Made by a program: the position numbers and the translations under genes
DNA from: Desulfitobacterium dichloroeliminans LMG P-21439
GTDB taxonomy: Bacteria > Bacillota > Desulfitobacteriia > Desulfitobacteriales > Desulfitobacteriaceae
NCBI RefSeq assembly: GCF_000243135.2
Contig: NC_019903.1
Coordinates: forward strand, 2,394,001-2,458,000
Reading direction: 5' to 3'
DNA length: 64,000 bases
The notes under the pieces: model-generated
What the model saw: only the letters and a program-made list of their open reading frames with translations
Database searches by the model: none
What the model was told of the DNA's origin: nothing
In this document: piece by piece, positions 32,140 to 40,379 of the stretch
Layout: each line of letters begins with the position of its first letter
How positions within the stretch are numbered: the first letter of the stretch is position 1

Positions 32140-34707
32140 TTAGGTCGATTTGGTAGGGTTATTCTTAAGAATCTCAGCGACAAACTTTTGTTCATCTTCC
32201 TCACTGTGAATTTCGCCCTCTAACCAAGCAGAGCGGATGCTTTTAAGGATGCGTCCTATCTCGGGACCTTCTTTAATACCCCACTGTAGTAACGTCATTC
32301 CATCCACCTTCTGTTTTATTCCTTCAGTTGCCTCGTGGTATCTTTTTAGAGAATCGTGAAACCGTTCATCCAGCATCAGGACTTCTAAAATGACCTTCGG
32401 TAAACCTTCGAGATAATGATCCAAATCTTCCAAAGATATCTTATCTGAACTTCTTAAGACTGAAAGTCCTGTCATGACCTCAAAAAACTTTTGCGTAAGC
32501 CCTCTAAGCTCCTTAGACAAACGAAGCTTTTCCTGCACCCTCTCGAACTGGGATAGGTCCATCTTGCGTAGGCAGATCAACCATTTTCTTTTCGGGGGAA
32601 CTTCTTTATTTAGCACAGGATGGGTAAAATCCCAGGCGAGCTCAGACTCAAACCACTCCTTAAGTACTCCCATCTGAAGCAGGGACTCCCCCATCACCCC
32701 AAATCTCAATTCCCTGAGCATATGCATCAATTCTTCCGTAAACCGTTCGTTACTTAATTTTCTCAGAACCCCCGTACTCAAAGCTGTATCTACCCCATCC
32801 CGGGTTTCTTTAGCAAGTCGAAAGCCATAACGTCCGGCAAAACGAATGGCGCGCAGGATACGGGTGGGATCCTCAATAAAGCTGAGGTTATGTAGAAAAC
32901 GAATCTCACCTTGTTTGAGATCTCTTAGTCCTCCATAATAATCTACCAATTCCCCAGAGCGGGTAGAATTAATGGCAATAGCCATGGCGTTGATTGTAAA
33001 GTCCCGACGAAACATATCATCTCTCAAGCGAGATTCTTCAACTTGCGGTAGTGCACCTGGGGAAGCATAATCCTCACGGCGTGAACGAGCCACATCTAGG
33101 TGAGATCCATCCGGAAATTCCAACCGTGCTGTTCCAAATTGTTCATGAAGAATCAATTGACCCTCTGGAAACCGCTGGGCAAGAACTCGGGCGAAGGCAT
33201 GTCCATCCCCTTCAATAACTAAATCAAGGTCTTGGGTTGGTACCTTGAGAAGCAGATCCCGAACAAAGCCTCCTACAACGAATACCGAATAACCTAACTC
33301 ATCGCCAGCCTGTTGGGCTGCCCGCAAGAGCTTGCGTATTCGTTCCGGCAACTCCGAGAATAATTGCAAAATATCTTCTGTCATGGCTAAGCTACGATTC
33401 CGAGTCAATGACATTTCTGTAGGTACCGCACACCCATGAATGATACGCAGAATGTCCGAGCGCGAAACGATTCCTGCAAGTTTTCCGTCTTCCAGAACCG
33501 GCACTCTTCCGATATCATGCAGAACCATGGTCTTTTGTACATCTTCCCAACTGTCGTTGGCATCCACCACGATGACTTCTTTTGTCATAAAACCTTTGAC
33601 TGGTGCATGTTCCAGACCATGTTTAAGAGCTTTATCCACATCACGACGAGAAATAATCCCGACTAGCTTATCATCTTGAGCTACAGGCACTCCCGTATGC
33701 CCATATCTGAGGAGAATCTGCTCCACTTCGCTGAGCCTCATCTCAGGGGAAACTGTTTTAACCGGATAGCTCATAATATCCTTCACCCGATCAATTCGAG
33801 GGGCTAGATGTTCCAGTTCATGCTTAAGTTGCTCTAGGATCTCTGCCACAGAGACATTTTTTATAGTTGCCGAAGCTGCGCGTGGGTGTCCCGCTCCACC
33901 AAAGGCTTGGGTGATGCGGTTGACCTCTATACCTCGGCCACGGGAACGTCCTACCAGATAGACCCGGTTTTCCATGTGGACCACTAAAAATAAGGTTTCC
34001 GCCCCTTCCATTTCCCCAACACGATGAGCTAGAATGGCGAGTCCTCCCACATATTCCTCACTTTCAGCCCAAGAAATATAAGCGGGCTGACCATGGAAAT
34101 CTATGGTTTCTCCATGGTCCAACAATTGATGCAGGAGTTCTTTTTGCTCTTCAATTAAAGGCTTGCGAAGATATTCTGCTACAACTCCCAAATTTGCACC
34201 TTGTTCGAGGAGATAGGCAACCGCCTTGATATCACGCACAGTCGTGCTCTCAAAAAGCAAACTTCCCGTGTCCTCATAGATTCCTAAAGCAAAAAGTGTC
34301 GCTTCAAAAGAGCTAAGTCGGAGATTTAGCTTCTTAATCTCTTCAACAATCAAGGTTGTACAGGCGCCAATGCTTTCGATGTGCATTCCTTCTGCTAGGT
34401 GCCCTTGGTAGGGATGGTGATCATAGATTATTAAGGGGATATTATCCAGCGTCCCCTCTCCCTTTAGCCCCGCAACTCGTTGCAGATCATGAGTATCCAC
34501 AAGCACAATCTGTTGCACCTTACTCCAGTCCACATCTTTGGCACGCCAAAATAGCAGACTGTCTTTAGCTAAAGCAACAAAGTCTTGAACATAAGGATTG
34601 GATTTTCCGTCCACAACCATGACACTGTCCGGAAAAATCTTTTGCGCGGCCACCATGGAAGCCAAGGCATCAAAATCCATCTGGCGATGGCTAAGAATCA
34701 CTTTCAT
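32140..34707 (-). CDS. DHH-CBS-tRNA nucleotidyltransferase fusion protein
   Basis: Three units are fused in 855 residues. Residues 1-310 are a DHH/DHHA1 phosphoesterase with HRQMDFDALASM, VDTHD, YDHHP and GGAGHPRAASA motifs, as in nanoRNase/phosphodiesterases. Residues 315-430 are two CBS domains (DIMSYPVKTV and VKGFMTKEVI starts). Residues 460-850 are a poly(A) polymerase/CCA-enzyme family nucleotidyltransferase with VVGGFVRDLLL, DLDLVIEGD and RRDFTINAMAI. In organisms with split CCA enzymes such fusions are often A-adding tRNA nucleotidyltransferases. The CBS pair may sense an adenine nucleotide. The start is ATG 34707. Confidence 0.9.
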   Translation of the reverse strand: MKVILSHRQMDFDALASMVAAQKIFPDSVMVVDGKSNPYVQDFVALAKDSLLFWRAKDVDWSKVQQIVLVDTHDLQRVAGLKGEGTLDNIPLIIYDHHPYQGHLAEGMHIESIGACTTLIVEEIKKLNLRLSSFEATLFALGIYEDTGSLLFESTTVRDIKAVAYLLEQGANLGVVAEYLRKPLIEEQKELLHQLLDHGETIDFHGQPAYISWAESEEYVGGLAILAHRVGEMEGAETLFLVVHMENRVYLVGRSRGRGIEVNRITQAFGGAGHPRAASATIKNVSVAEILEQLKHELEHLAPRIDRVKDIMSYPVKTVSPEMRLSEVEQILLRYGHTGVPVAQDDKLVGIISRRDVDKALKHGLEHAPVKGFMTKEVIVVDANDSWEDVQKTMVLHDIGRVPVLEDGKLAGIVSRSDILRIIHGCAVPTEMSLTRNRSLAMTEDILQLFSELPERIRKLLRAAQQAGDELGYSVFVVGGFVRDLLLKVPTQDLDLVIEGDGHAFARVLAQRFPEGQLILHEQFGTARLEFPDGSHLDVARSRREDYASPGALPQVEESRLRDDMFRRDFTINAMAIAINSTRSGELVDYYGGLRDLKQGEIRFLHNLSFIEDPTRILRAIRFAGRYGFRLAKETRDGVDTALSTGVLRKLSNERFTEELMHMLRELRFGVMGESLLQMGVLKEWFESELAWDFTHPVLNKEVPPKRKWLICLRKMDLSQFERVQEKLRLSKELRGLTQKFFEVMTGLSVLRSSDKISLEDLDHYLEGLPKVILEVLMLDERFHDSLKRYHEATEGIKQKVDGMTLLQWGIKEGPEIGRILKSIRSAWLEGEIHSEEDEQKFVAEILKNNPTKST

Positions 34708-34802
34708 TATGTACTTCCTTATATTTCATTCTAAATATAAATATTAGACATAATTATATCATTTATATAGTAGCTCCAGCAAGGAACAACAGATGCGAAT
34801 AG

Positions 34803-34829
34803 GAAAAGCACCCCGCGAGCGAAGTGCTT
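34803..34829 (-). terminator. terminator after the 113-aa hypothetical gene
   Basis: A GC-rich stem (AAGCACTTCGC pairing with GCGGGGTGCTT, with two G-T pairs) followed by TTTTCC on the minus strand. Confidence 0.7.
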
Positions 34830-34847
34830 GGCTAATCACTATAGTTA

Positions 34848-35189
34848 CTAAATACTATCATTTATGGCTTCAACAGCTTCGTCAATCTCGGCTTGGGTCA
34901 TACCTTCTTTAATGAGTCGATAATTGATGGCATTCATCCAAAATGCTGTTTTGGCACTGATTTTCTTATAAGCTTTACTATTCTTCTTTTCTCGATTTTC
35001 CCTAGACTCAGCGTTAGCTTGGACGATAGAGCAGGCATAGCGAGCCTTAAGACGGGCATCTTGATCCATTTCCTCAAAAGTGGTATTCAAAAACCCAATT
35101 AAGTCCTTATAGTATTGGGAAAATTCATCAAATGGAATTTCCGTTTCCATATGTAAATACCCTTTTAACACCTCGAACAACTTATCCAT
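34848..35189 (-). CDS. hypothetical helical protein, 113 aa
   Basis: I do not recognise this small soluble protein. It is predicted to be all helix, rich in charged residues, and ends with a short helix-turn pattern (KEGMTQAEIDEAVEAIND). I start it at ATG 35189 (MDKLFEVLKG), seven bases after GGAGG; the longer frame is not preceded by a ribosome binding site. It is a single gene between the LCP gene and the tRNA nucleotidyltransferase gene, with its own terminator. Confidence 0.65.
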   Translation of the reverse strand: MDKLFEVLKGYLHMETEIPFDEFSQYYKDLIGFLNTTFEEMDQDARLKARYACSIVQANAESRENREKKNSKAYKKISAKTAFWMNAINYRLIKEGMTQAEIDEAVEAINDSI

Positions 35190-35279
35190 TAAATAACCTC
35201 CATCTTTGTATCCCATATATATCTAGGATTGCCTCAAATATTATACCTTTGTTTACAAGAAATGACAAGATACATATTC

Positions 35280-36518
35280 CTATTCCAAGACTTCGAAGGT
35301 TATTTCGGACTCATTTGTAGCGTTGCCATCGGCATTAGGAGAATCTTCTGCAGACTTCACCACTTCGACAAGGATAGGCACCTCTTGTGAATCGGTTTTC
35401 TTCATATCCACGGCCTGCTTTTGCGCGGGAGATTGAACTTTGCGGATGTTATCAAATATGGGAGTGGTGCGCCCTTGAAAAAGATCATTCAAGATACCCA
35501 TAGATTCCTTCGGATCAATTCTCCAATAGCTTATCCCTTCTTCGTCTGAGAATTGACCAGGAAGGGTTTGGTTGATTACTGCATAGGTATCTTTATTTTT
35601 AAAAGCTACGGCCAAAGACCAGACCTGCCCAAGATTCAGATTCGTCTCAATAGCTTGATAGACTTTAGGTATAATAATTGGCAGTTTCGGCAAATTGCGT
35701 GGGGTGGTGGCTTCTGCCACTATAGCTTTGATTACTTCTTGCTGACGAGAGGCTCGAGAAATATCAGCAAGTTCATCATTGCGGAACCGAGCATATTGTA
35801 AAGCCTGGGTCCCATTGAGACGTTGGCTACCCTTTTTCAAATTAATATAACGATCCTTTTCATCTCCCGTGTCATAGTACATATCTTTTTCTACATTTAT
35901 CGTAATACCACCCATGCTATCTACGATGTTTTTAAATCCCTGAAAGTTTGTGAGAACATAGCCATCGATAGGGGTTCCGATTAGCTCTTGTATATACTGT
36001 TGAGTCGAGATAGGGCCTTTCCCCAAACGAGCAAGAGCATTGATTTTTTCCTTTTTCTTATTCAACATCACCTGTGTGTCGCGGGGGATTGAAAGCAAAA
36101 CCATCTTTTTAGCCTTTTGATCTAAACTTGCCACAATTAGTGTATCCGTGTTACTGATAATCTCACCAGGACGATTATCCATACCGACCAATAATACGGT
36201 AAAGCGATCCTTTAGTTCAATATTACTCGAAGTATCAATCGGCAAGCTGCTCTGGGGGAGTATTTGTTCGCCTGCAAACAGAGGCTCTGTGTCCTCACTA
36301 CGGTGGATTTGCTCTGACTGCTGACTTGAACTCCCCTCTTGGGACGATAAGGTTAGAGCGTTGCTACCCTGAGCTTCCTGTCTAACATCGAACTGGTTAC
36401 CTGAAAAAGCAAGGATAGCAAAAACAATAACCATTCCTAGGCCAAAGCCAATGATGGCATTGAACCCATAAACCTGAAAGGAGTGAATTATCCGATTCCA
36501 TTTTTTATTTTCGCTCAA
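35280..36518 (-). CDS. LytR-CpsA-Psr (LCP) family cell-wall ligase
   Basis: LCP proteins attach teichoic acids or other glycopolymers from undecaprenyl pyrophosphate to peptidoglycan outside the cell. The protein has an N-terminal membrane anchor (near residues 15-35), a serine/glutamine-rich linker (40-80), and the LCP domain. That domain has the conserved VLLVGMDNRPGE start, the SIPRDTQV motif with its catalytic arginine, and QYARFRNDELADISRASRQ. The C-terminal tail of about 80 residues is polar and unusual in length. It is divergent from the tyrosine-rich gene at 36787, with 268 bp between them that hold no other visible gene. Confidence 0.92.
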   Translation of the reverse strand: MSENKKWNRIIHSFQVYGFNAIIGFGLGMVIVFAILAFSGNQFDVRQEAQGSNALTLSSQEGSSSQQSEQIHRSEDTEPLFAGEQILPQSSLPIDTSSNIELKDRFTVLLVGMDNRPGEIISNTDTLIVASLDQKAKKMVLLSIPRDTQVMLNKKKEKINALARLGKGPISTQQYIQELIGTPIDGYVLTNFQGFKNIVDSMGGITINVEKDMYYDTGDEKDRYINLKKGSQRLNGTQALQYARFRNDELADISRASRQQEVIKAIVAEATTPRNLPKLPIIIPKVYQAIETNLNLGQVWSLAVAFKNKDTYAVINQTLPGQFSDEEGISYWRIDPKESMGILNDLFQGRTTPIFDNIRKVQSPAQKQAVDMKKTDSQEVPILVEVVKSAEDSPNADGNATNESEITFEVLE

Positions 36519-36786
36519 CTTTGCTCACTCCATCTCCGTATAAATATCCTCCCCTAGCATCAAACAAATTCTTGGTCATTATTCACCAATTATAAAATCT
36601 TCTTAACTAAAATAGGGAAGCCCTTTCGCTATTCAATAACCTTAATCAGCGAGTCTCGTCTTTGCTGTGGCATATTTTACCAAATCGAATATAATACCCT
36701 ATATACAGAGCCTTATCTCTACTCTCCTGGCTTAATCTCGTCAGACTAAATTATGTTCATTTATAGTGTGAACTAAGGAGGTAGCT

Positions 36787-37188
36787 ATGAATTCTTGTCT
36801 ATTCAATTATCGAAATTCTTATGAGCCTTATCCATATTATTCTCACCAAAACTATGGCTATACAGGGTATACCTATCTTCCTTCACAAACTCAGATAAGC
36901 TATCCCAGCTATCCTTATAGAAATTCCGACTATCCGACAAGACCCCAACTCTCCTATTCCTACCCTCAGCAGATGACTACACCTAGCACAAATTCTCAGT
37001 TTCTTGTTCCCTCTCAACCTCATGACCCCTACCCATACTCTTATGAAAAATATAATTCCCCCCAAAACCTAACCTATCTCTGGCGGGAACCCGAACCTAT
37101 GATTCCTTCTCAGGGACTGGAAACTCTTCTGATTGCTATTTTAGTTCTTACCGCACTTGATATGTTATTTGTGCGACCCCGTCGCTAG
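36787..37188 (+). CDS. tyrosine/proline/serine-rich small protein with C-terminal membrane segment
   Basis: The first 95 residues are low complexity with many YPY, SYP and YNY repeats; tyrosine makes up about a fifth of this part, along with Pro, Ser, Gln and Asn. The C-terminus has a single hydrophobic helix (ETLLIAILVLTALDMLF) followed by VRPRR. The gene has an AAGGAGG ribosome binding site 6 bp before the ATG. Tyrosine-rich repeats of this kind occur in spore-coat proteins that become cross-linked, and the sporulation-rich context agrees, but no homologue is recognised. Its 3' end overlaps the activase gene on the other strand by 24 bp. Confidence 0.65.
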   Translation: MNSCLFNYRNSYEPYPYYSHQNYGYTGYTYLPSQTQISYPSYPYRNSDYPTRPQLSYSYPQQMTTPSTNSQFLVPSQPHDPYPYSYEKYNSPQNLTYLWREPEPMIPSQGLETLLIAILVLTALDMLFVRPRR

Positions 37189-38193
37189 TGGATTCATAGG
37201 CATACTCTCGACCTGTGATGACCAATCTCCACAGGACCACTTGCCGCAGCGGTCGCCCCAACGGGTTAGTATTTTATCCTCTTGCCTAATCTCCACCACT
37301 TCACAATGATTACTGCAACCTTTGCAATCAAAACTACGAGCCTTGAAGTTGCTTTCTGCCATTTTTAGACCACGGAAATTGGTGGTAAGACCCTTTTTGG
37401 CTAGAAAGCGCTCCTGAGCAAGATAGGCGGCTCCTAGTGCTCCCATCACTGAAAAGTGCTCCGGCACAGTTACCTCTTGCCCTAATTCCTCTTCAAAGGC
37501 TTTGCGAATTCCTGGATTCGCCGCTACTCCGCCTTGAAAGAAGATGGGGCCAAGGATTTCCTTATTTTTACCCACATTATTAAGATAATTGCGTATCATG
37601 GCCTGACATAGTCCAGCTAAGATATCGGGAAGTGGGTGGCCTAATTGCTGTTTATGAATCATATCGGACTCAGCAAAAACAGAGCAACGCCCGGCAATTC
37701 GTACTGGATGTTGGGCCTGCAAAGCTAAGGGTCCGAATTCCTGGATAGGGATGCCGAGACGGGAGGCTTGTTGATCTAAAAACGACCCCGTCCCCGCCGC
37801 ACAAACAGTATTCATGGCAAAATCTACGACGACACCGTTGCGCAGGAGAATAATCTTGGAATCTTGCCCCCCGATTTCTAGGATCGTTTGGACCTTGGGC
37901 TGGATTCGCGATGCGGCTACCGCATGGGCTGTAATCTCGTTTTTCACTACATCGGCTCCCAGCAGGGTGGCAGCCAATTGACGAGCACTCCCCGTGGTTC
38001 CTACCCCTATGATCTCGGCAGTAGAGCCAATATGTGCTCGCAGATCTTTCATCCCCTCTTGGATGGTCTGCATGGGCCTTCCTTGAGTTCGCAAATACAT
38101 AGACTCGGCTATCGTTCCATCCGGATTAAGAAGTACAATATTCGTACTTACCGAACCAACATCGACACCAAGAAAATACTTATCTACCGGCAA
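37165..38193 (-). CDS. acyl-CoA dehydratase activase (BadF/HgdC-type ATPase)
   Basis: This ASKHA-fold ATPase carries a [4Fe-4S] cluster at the dimer interface and injects an electron into 2-hydroxyacyl-CoA dehydratases or benzoyl-CoA reductases. Motifs include FLGVDVGSVSTNIVLL (phosphate 1), EIGGQDSKII (phosphate 2), the cluster region FAMNTVCAAGTGSFLDQQA and AGRCSVFAESDMIH, and GALGAAYLA near the end. The C-terminal CKGCSNHCEV segment adds a further cysteine group. TTG 38193, nine bases after GGGAG, gives MPVDKYFLGVDVGS; the ATG at 38211 lacks a site. It is the third gene of a run that includes two DUF2229 proteins; no dehydratase subunit gene is nearby. Confidence 0.88.
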   Translation of the reverse strand: MPVDKYFLGVDVGSVSTNIVLLNPDGTIAESMYLRTQGRPMQTIQEGMKDLRAHIGSTAEIIGVGTTGSARQLAATLLGADVVKNEITAHAVAASRIQPKVQTILEIGGQDSKIILLRNGVVVDFAMNTVCAAGTGSFLDQQASRLGIPIQEFGPLALQAQHPVRIAGRCSVFAESDMIHKQQLGHPLPDILAGLCQAMIRNYLNNVGKNKEILGPIFFQGGVAANPGIRKAFEEELGQEVTVPEHFSVMGALGAAYLAQERFLAKKGLTTNFRGLKMAESNFKARSFDCKGCSNHCEVVEIRQEDKILTRWGDRCGKWSCGDWSSQVESMPMNPLATGSHK

Positions 38194-39319
38194 GTTCCAA
38201 CACTCCCTCATTGATCGCTGATATATTATGGCGAGATCTTTCTAATAAATCCACAAAGGCTTCCAGCCGAGTTTGAATCCCCGCTCTTCCTGTATGTTCA
38301 TCCACAGTTAAGGTCATAATCGGTATTCCATAATCTTCTTGGACCTTCGGTAAGATTGTCGAAGCGACAATTTCCGGCATACAGCCAAGCGGTAAGAGTT
38401 GAACGATGCCCTCATAACCCTCTTGGGCATATTTCACCGTTGCTCCTATGGTTTCTCGAGCATGTCCTCCCACGAAATGATTTAAATAAGGCTTTGCTAA
38501 GGTGTAGTATGGTTTTAAAGGGCGATACCCTTGGGCTAAGCCAAGGAACACATGCTCTCCCACCCATCCCGACAAATAAATGGATCGATCGACTACCACT
38601 CCTAGATTGCCCAGCTCTTTTTCTACATCCATGGATATGAATGGCTCTAATAGGGTATAGATTTCTCCTACCACGGCAATCTTTAGGGGATTTTCATCCC
38701 TGTAGCCTTCGTGGTCGGCTATTCTTTGCATCATTTCATCCTTAAGCCAATTCAAAACATCCTTCAACCCTTGATCAGACATAGCCTGAACTAAACGACG
38801 TTTCGCCTCTTCATAAAGCTGGTCCACATAGTGCGGAGACTGAATACGTGGACGAAACCCATGGAACATATCCTCGATTTGATCCAAAACAAGACTTTTG
38901 CGGTAGGCAAAAAGCATCGCTTTGACGATTCGGTTCCAGGTATTCTTTTCTCCGGCAAGCTTACGAATACGCTCAGCAAGGCCAATTAAACTACCATCAG
39001 GAGGTTCTAAGGTGATAACATCAAAAGGGTACCCCGCTTCTTGAAGAATCTGCCGTTCCATCTCTCCATAATAGCCAAAGCGACAGGGTCCAACTCCTCC
39101 GGTGATGAGGGCAGTGTCTGCTCCCTGGGCTGCAGCTTGCACAAAGTTCCCCAGATTCAACTTAAGAGGAAGACAAAAGGATTCGGGTGAAAGCTGGGTC
39201 CCTATAGTTAATGTCTCTTTGCTATTCAACGGTGGAACTATATAGTCCACGTTTAAATTTTCAAGTAAGGCTTGAATGATAATCCAAGCGTTCCCCATAT
39301 GAGGAAAGGTTACCTTCAT
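38180..39319 (-). CDS. DUF2229/activase-associated protein, copy 1
   Basis: The protein is of the CoA-substrate-specific activase-associated type (DUF2229), which has the fold of dehydratase subunits. It has the family start MKVTFPHMGNAWIIIQALLENL, the SPESFCLPLKLNLG cysteine motif, GGVGPCRFGYYGEMERQIL and the late LPLGCMPEIV segment, with TLTVDEHTGRAGIQTRLEAF at the end. The conserved cysteines suggest Fe-S binding. I start it at ATG 39319 with GGTGGGGGG upstream. It overlaps the second DUF2229 gene by 59 bp at its start and the activase by 14 bp at its end. Confidence 0.82.
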   Translation of the reverse strand: MKVTFPHMGNAWIIIQALLENLNVDYIVPPLNSKETLTIGTQLSPESFCLPLKLNLGNFVQAAAQGADTALITGGVGPCRFGYYGEMERQILQEAGYPFDVITLEPPDGSLIGLAERIRKLAGEKNTWNRIVKAMLFAYRKSLVLDQIEDMFHGFRPRIQSPHYVDQLYEEAKRRLVQAMSDQGLKDVLNWLKDEMMQRIADHEGYRDENPLKIAVVGEIYTLLEPFISMDVEKELGNLGVVVDRSIYLSGWVGEHVFLGLAQGYRPLKPYYTLAKPYLNHFVGGHARETIGATVKYAQEGYEGIVQLLPLGCMPEIVASTILPKVQEDYGIPIMTLTVDEHTGRAGIQTRLEAFVDLLERSRHNISAINEGVLELAGR

Positions 39320-40364
39320 AATCCCCCCACCTTTCAAGCATATCGAGAAAGGCTTCGATCCGAGTAACCAAGCCTGCTTCTCCAGTGTGTTCGTCTAATG
39401 TAAGAACTAAATAGGGCTTTTGATTCTGTCGAGCTTTACGTGCAAGTAAATCATTGGTCATAGAATCGGTCCCGCATCCGAAACAAGATAGGTAAATCAA
39501 CCCATCAATTTCCGGATCCTCCACGTAGAAGGACCCCGCACCATATATTTTCTTGGCATGACTCCAAAAAATCTTCTTGTGCAAGTGACCTTGTTGCTCC
39601 TCGATAGGGTTAGCATCCACATTCTCCACCACCATGACTTGTGCCTTTTCGCGAAGCCGCTCCAACAAGTTCATATTGGCGTAGGATTCATAAGTTAGAT
39701 AACTGTGTCCCACTATAGCAATTCTGGGCACCTTACCACTATCGTTATGAATTCCCTCATCCAGTAGCCACCCATCTTCTATTTTTTGAGGCTTTCGACA
39801 CTCACTACTTGCTCTACTAAATCCCAAATCTTTGAGTTTTATAGGCTCCGCCAAGGTCTCGAAGCACACCATGCTTTCCTCAAAGGACCAACCTGCATTG
39901 CGCATTCTTTGGTAGGCTTTCTGCCAACGCTGAGCTTCCGCAAACCCCTCTCTTATCTGGCTTTTTGTACGTCCAATTCTTGATCCGAAAGCCAAGAGAC
40001 TATGCAAGACCTTTCTCTTCCCTTCTCGCCAATTAATATCCACGGTATAAACTTCCGACTCAGGAATAGCATAGAGCACACTCTCTGGAAGCCCTAAAAC
40101 CTTTGGACAAAGGTACGTATTCTCTTCCATACTTACCAAGCGAGGCAGGAAAATCCCATCCACATCACGCAAAGCCATAAGATGTCCAACCAGTATTTTA
40201 ACCGGCAGGCACGTTTCATCCGTAGCCTTTTTAAGGCCCATCTCCATGATTTCCCGATTAGTTGCCGGGGATGTGACCAATTCAATACCTAATTTATAAA
40301 AAAATCCTGCCCAAAAGGGATAATACTCGTAATACATCAACGCCCGTGGAAACCCTAATCTCAC
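39261..40364 (-). CDS. DUF2229/activase-associated protein, copy 2
   Basis: A second DUF2229-type protein. It has MRLGFPRALMYYEYYPFWAGFF, the ATDETCLPVKILVGH cysteine motif near 50, FLPRLVSMEENTYLCPKV near 73, an SCFGCGTDSM motif near 294 and the shared DEHTGEAGLVTRIEAFLDM end. It begins at GTG 40364, ten bases after an AAGGAGG site, only 15 bp after the spoVAF stop codon. This suggests readthrough from the spoVA operon. The partner enzyme is not present in the window. A middle segment of some 60 residues differs from copy 1. Confidence 0.82.
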   Translation of the reverse strand: MRLGFPRALMYYEYYPFWAGFFYKLGIELVTSPATNREIMEMGLKKATDETCLPVKILVGHLMALRDVDGIFLPRLVSMEENTYLCPKVLGLPESVLYAIPESEVYTVDINWREGKRKVLHSLLAFGSRIGRTKSQIREGFAEAQRWQKAYQRMRNAGWSFEESMVCFETLAEPIKLKDLGFSRASSECRKPQKIEDGWLLDEGIHNDSGKVPRIAIVGHSYLTYESYANMNLLERLREKAQVMVVENVDANPIEEQQGHLHKKIFWSHAKKIYGAGSFYVEDPEIDGLIYLSCFGCGTDSMTNDLLARKARQNQKPYLVLTLDEHTGEAGLVTRIEAFLDMLERWGDYEGNLSSYGERLDYHSSLT

Positions 40365-40379
40365 TGATCTGAATCCTCC

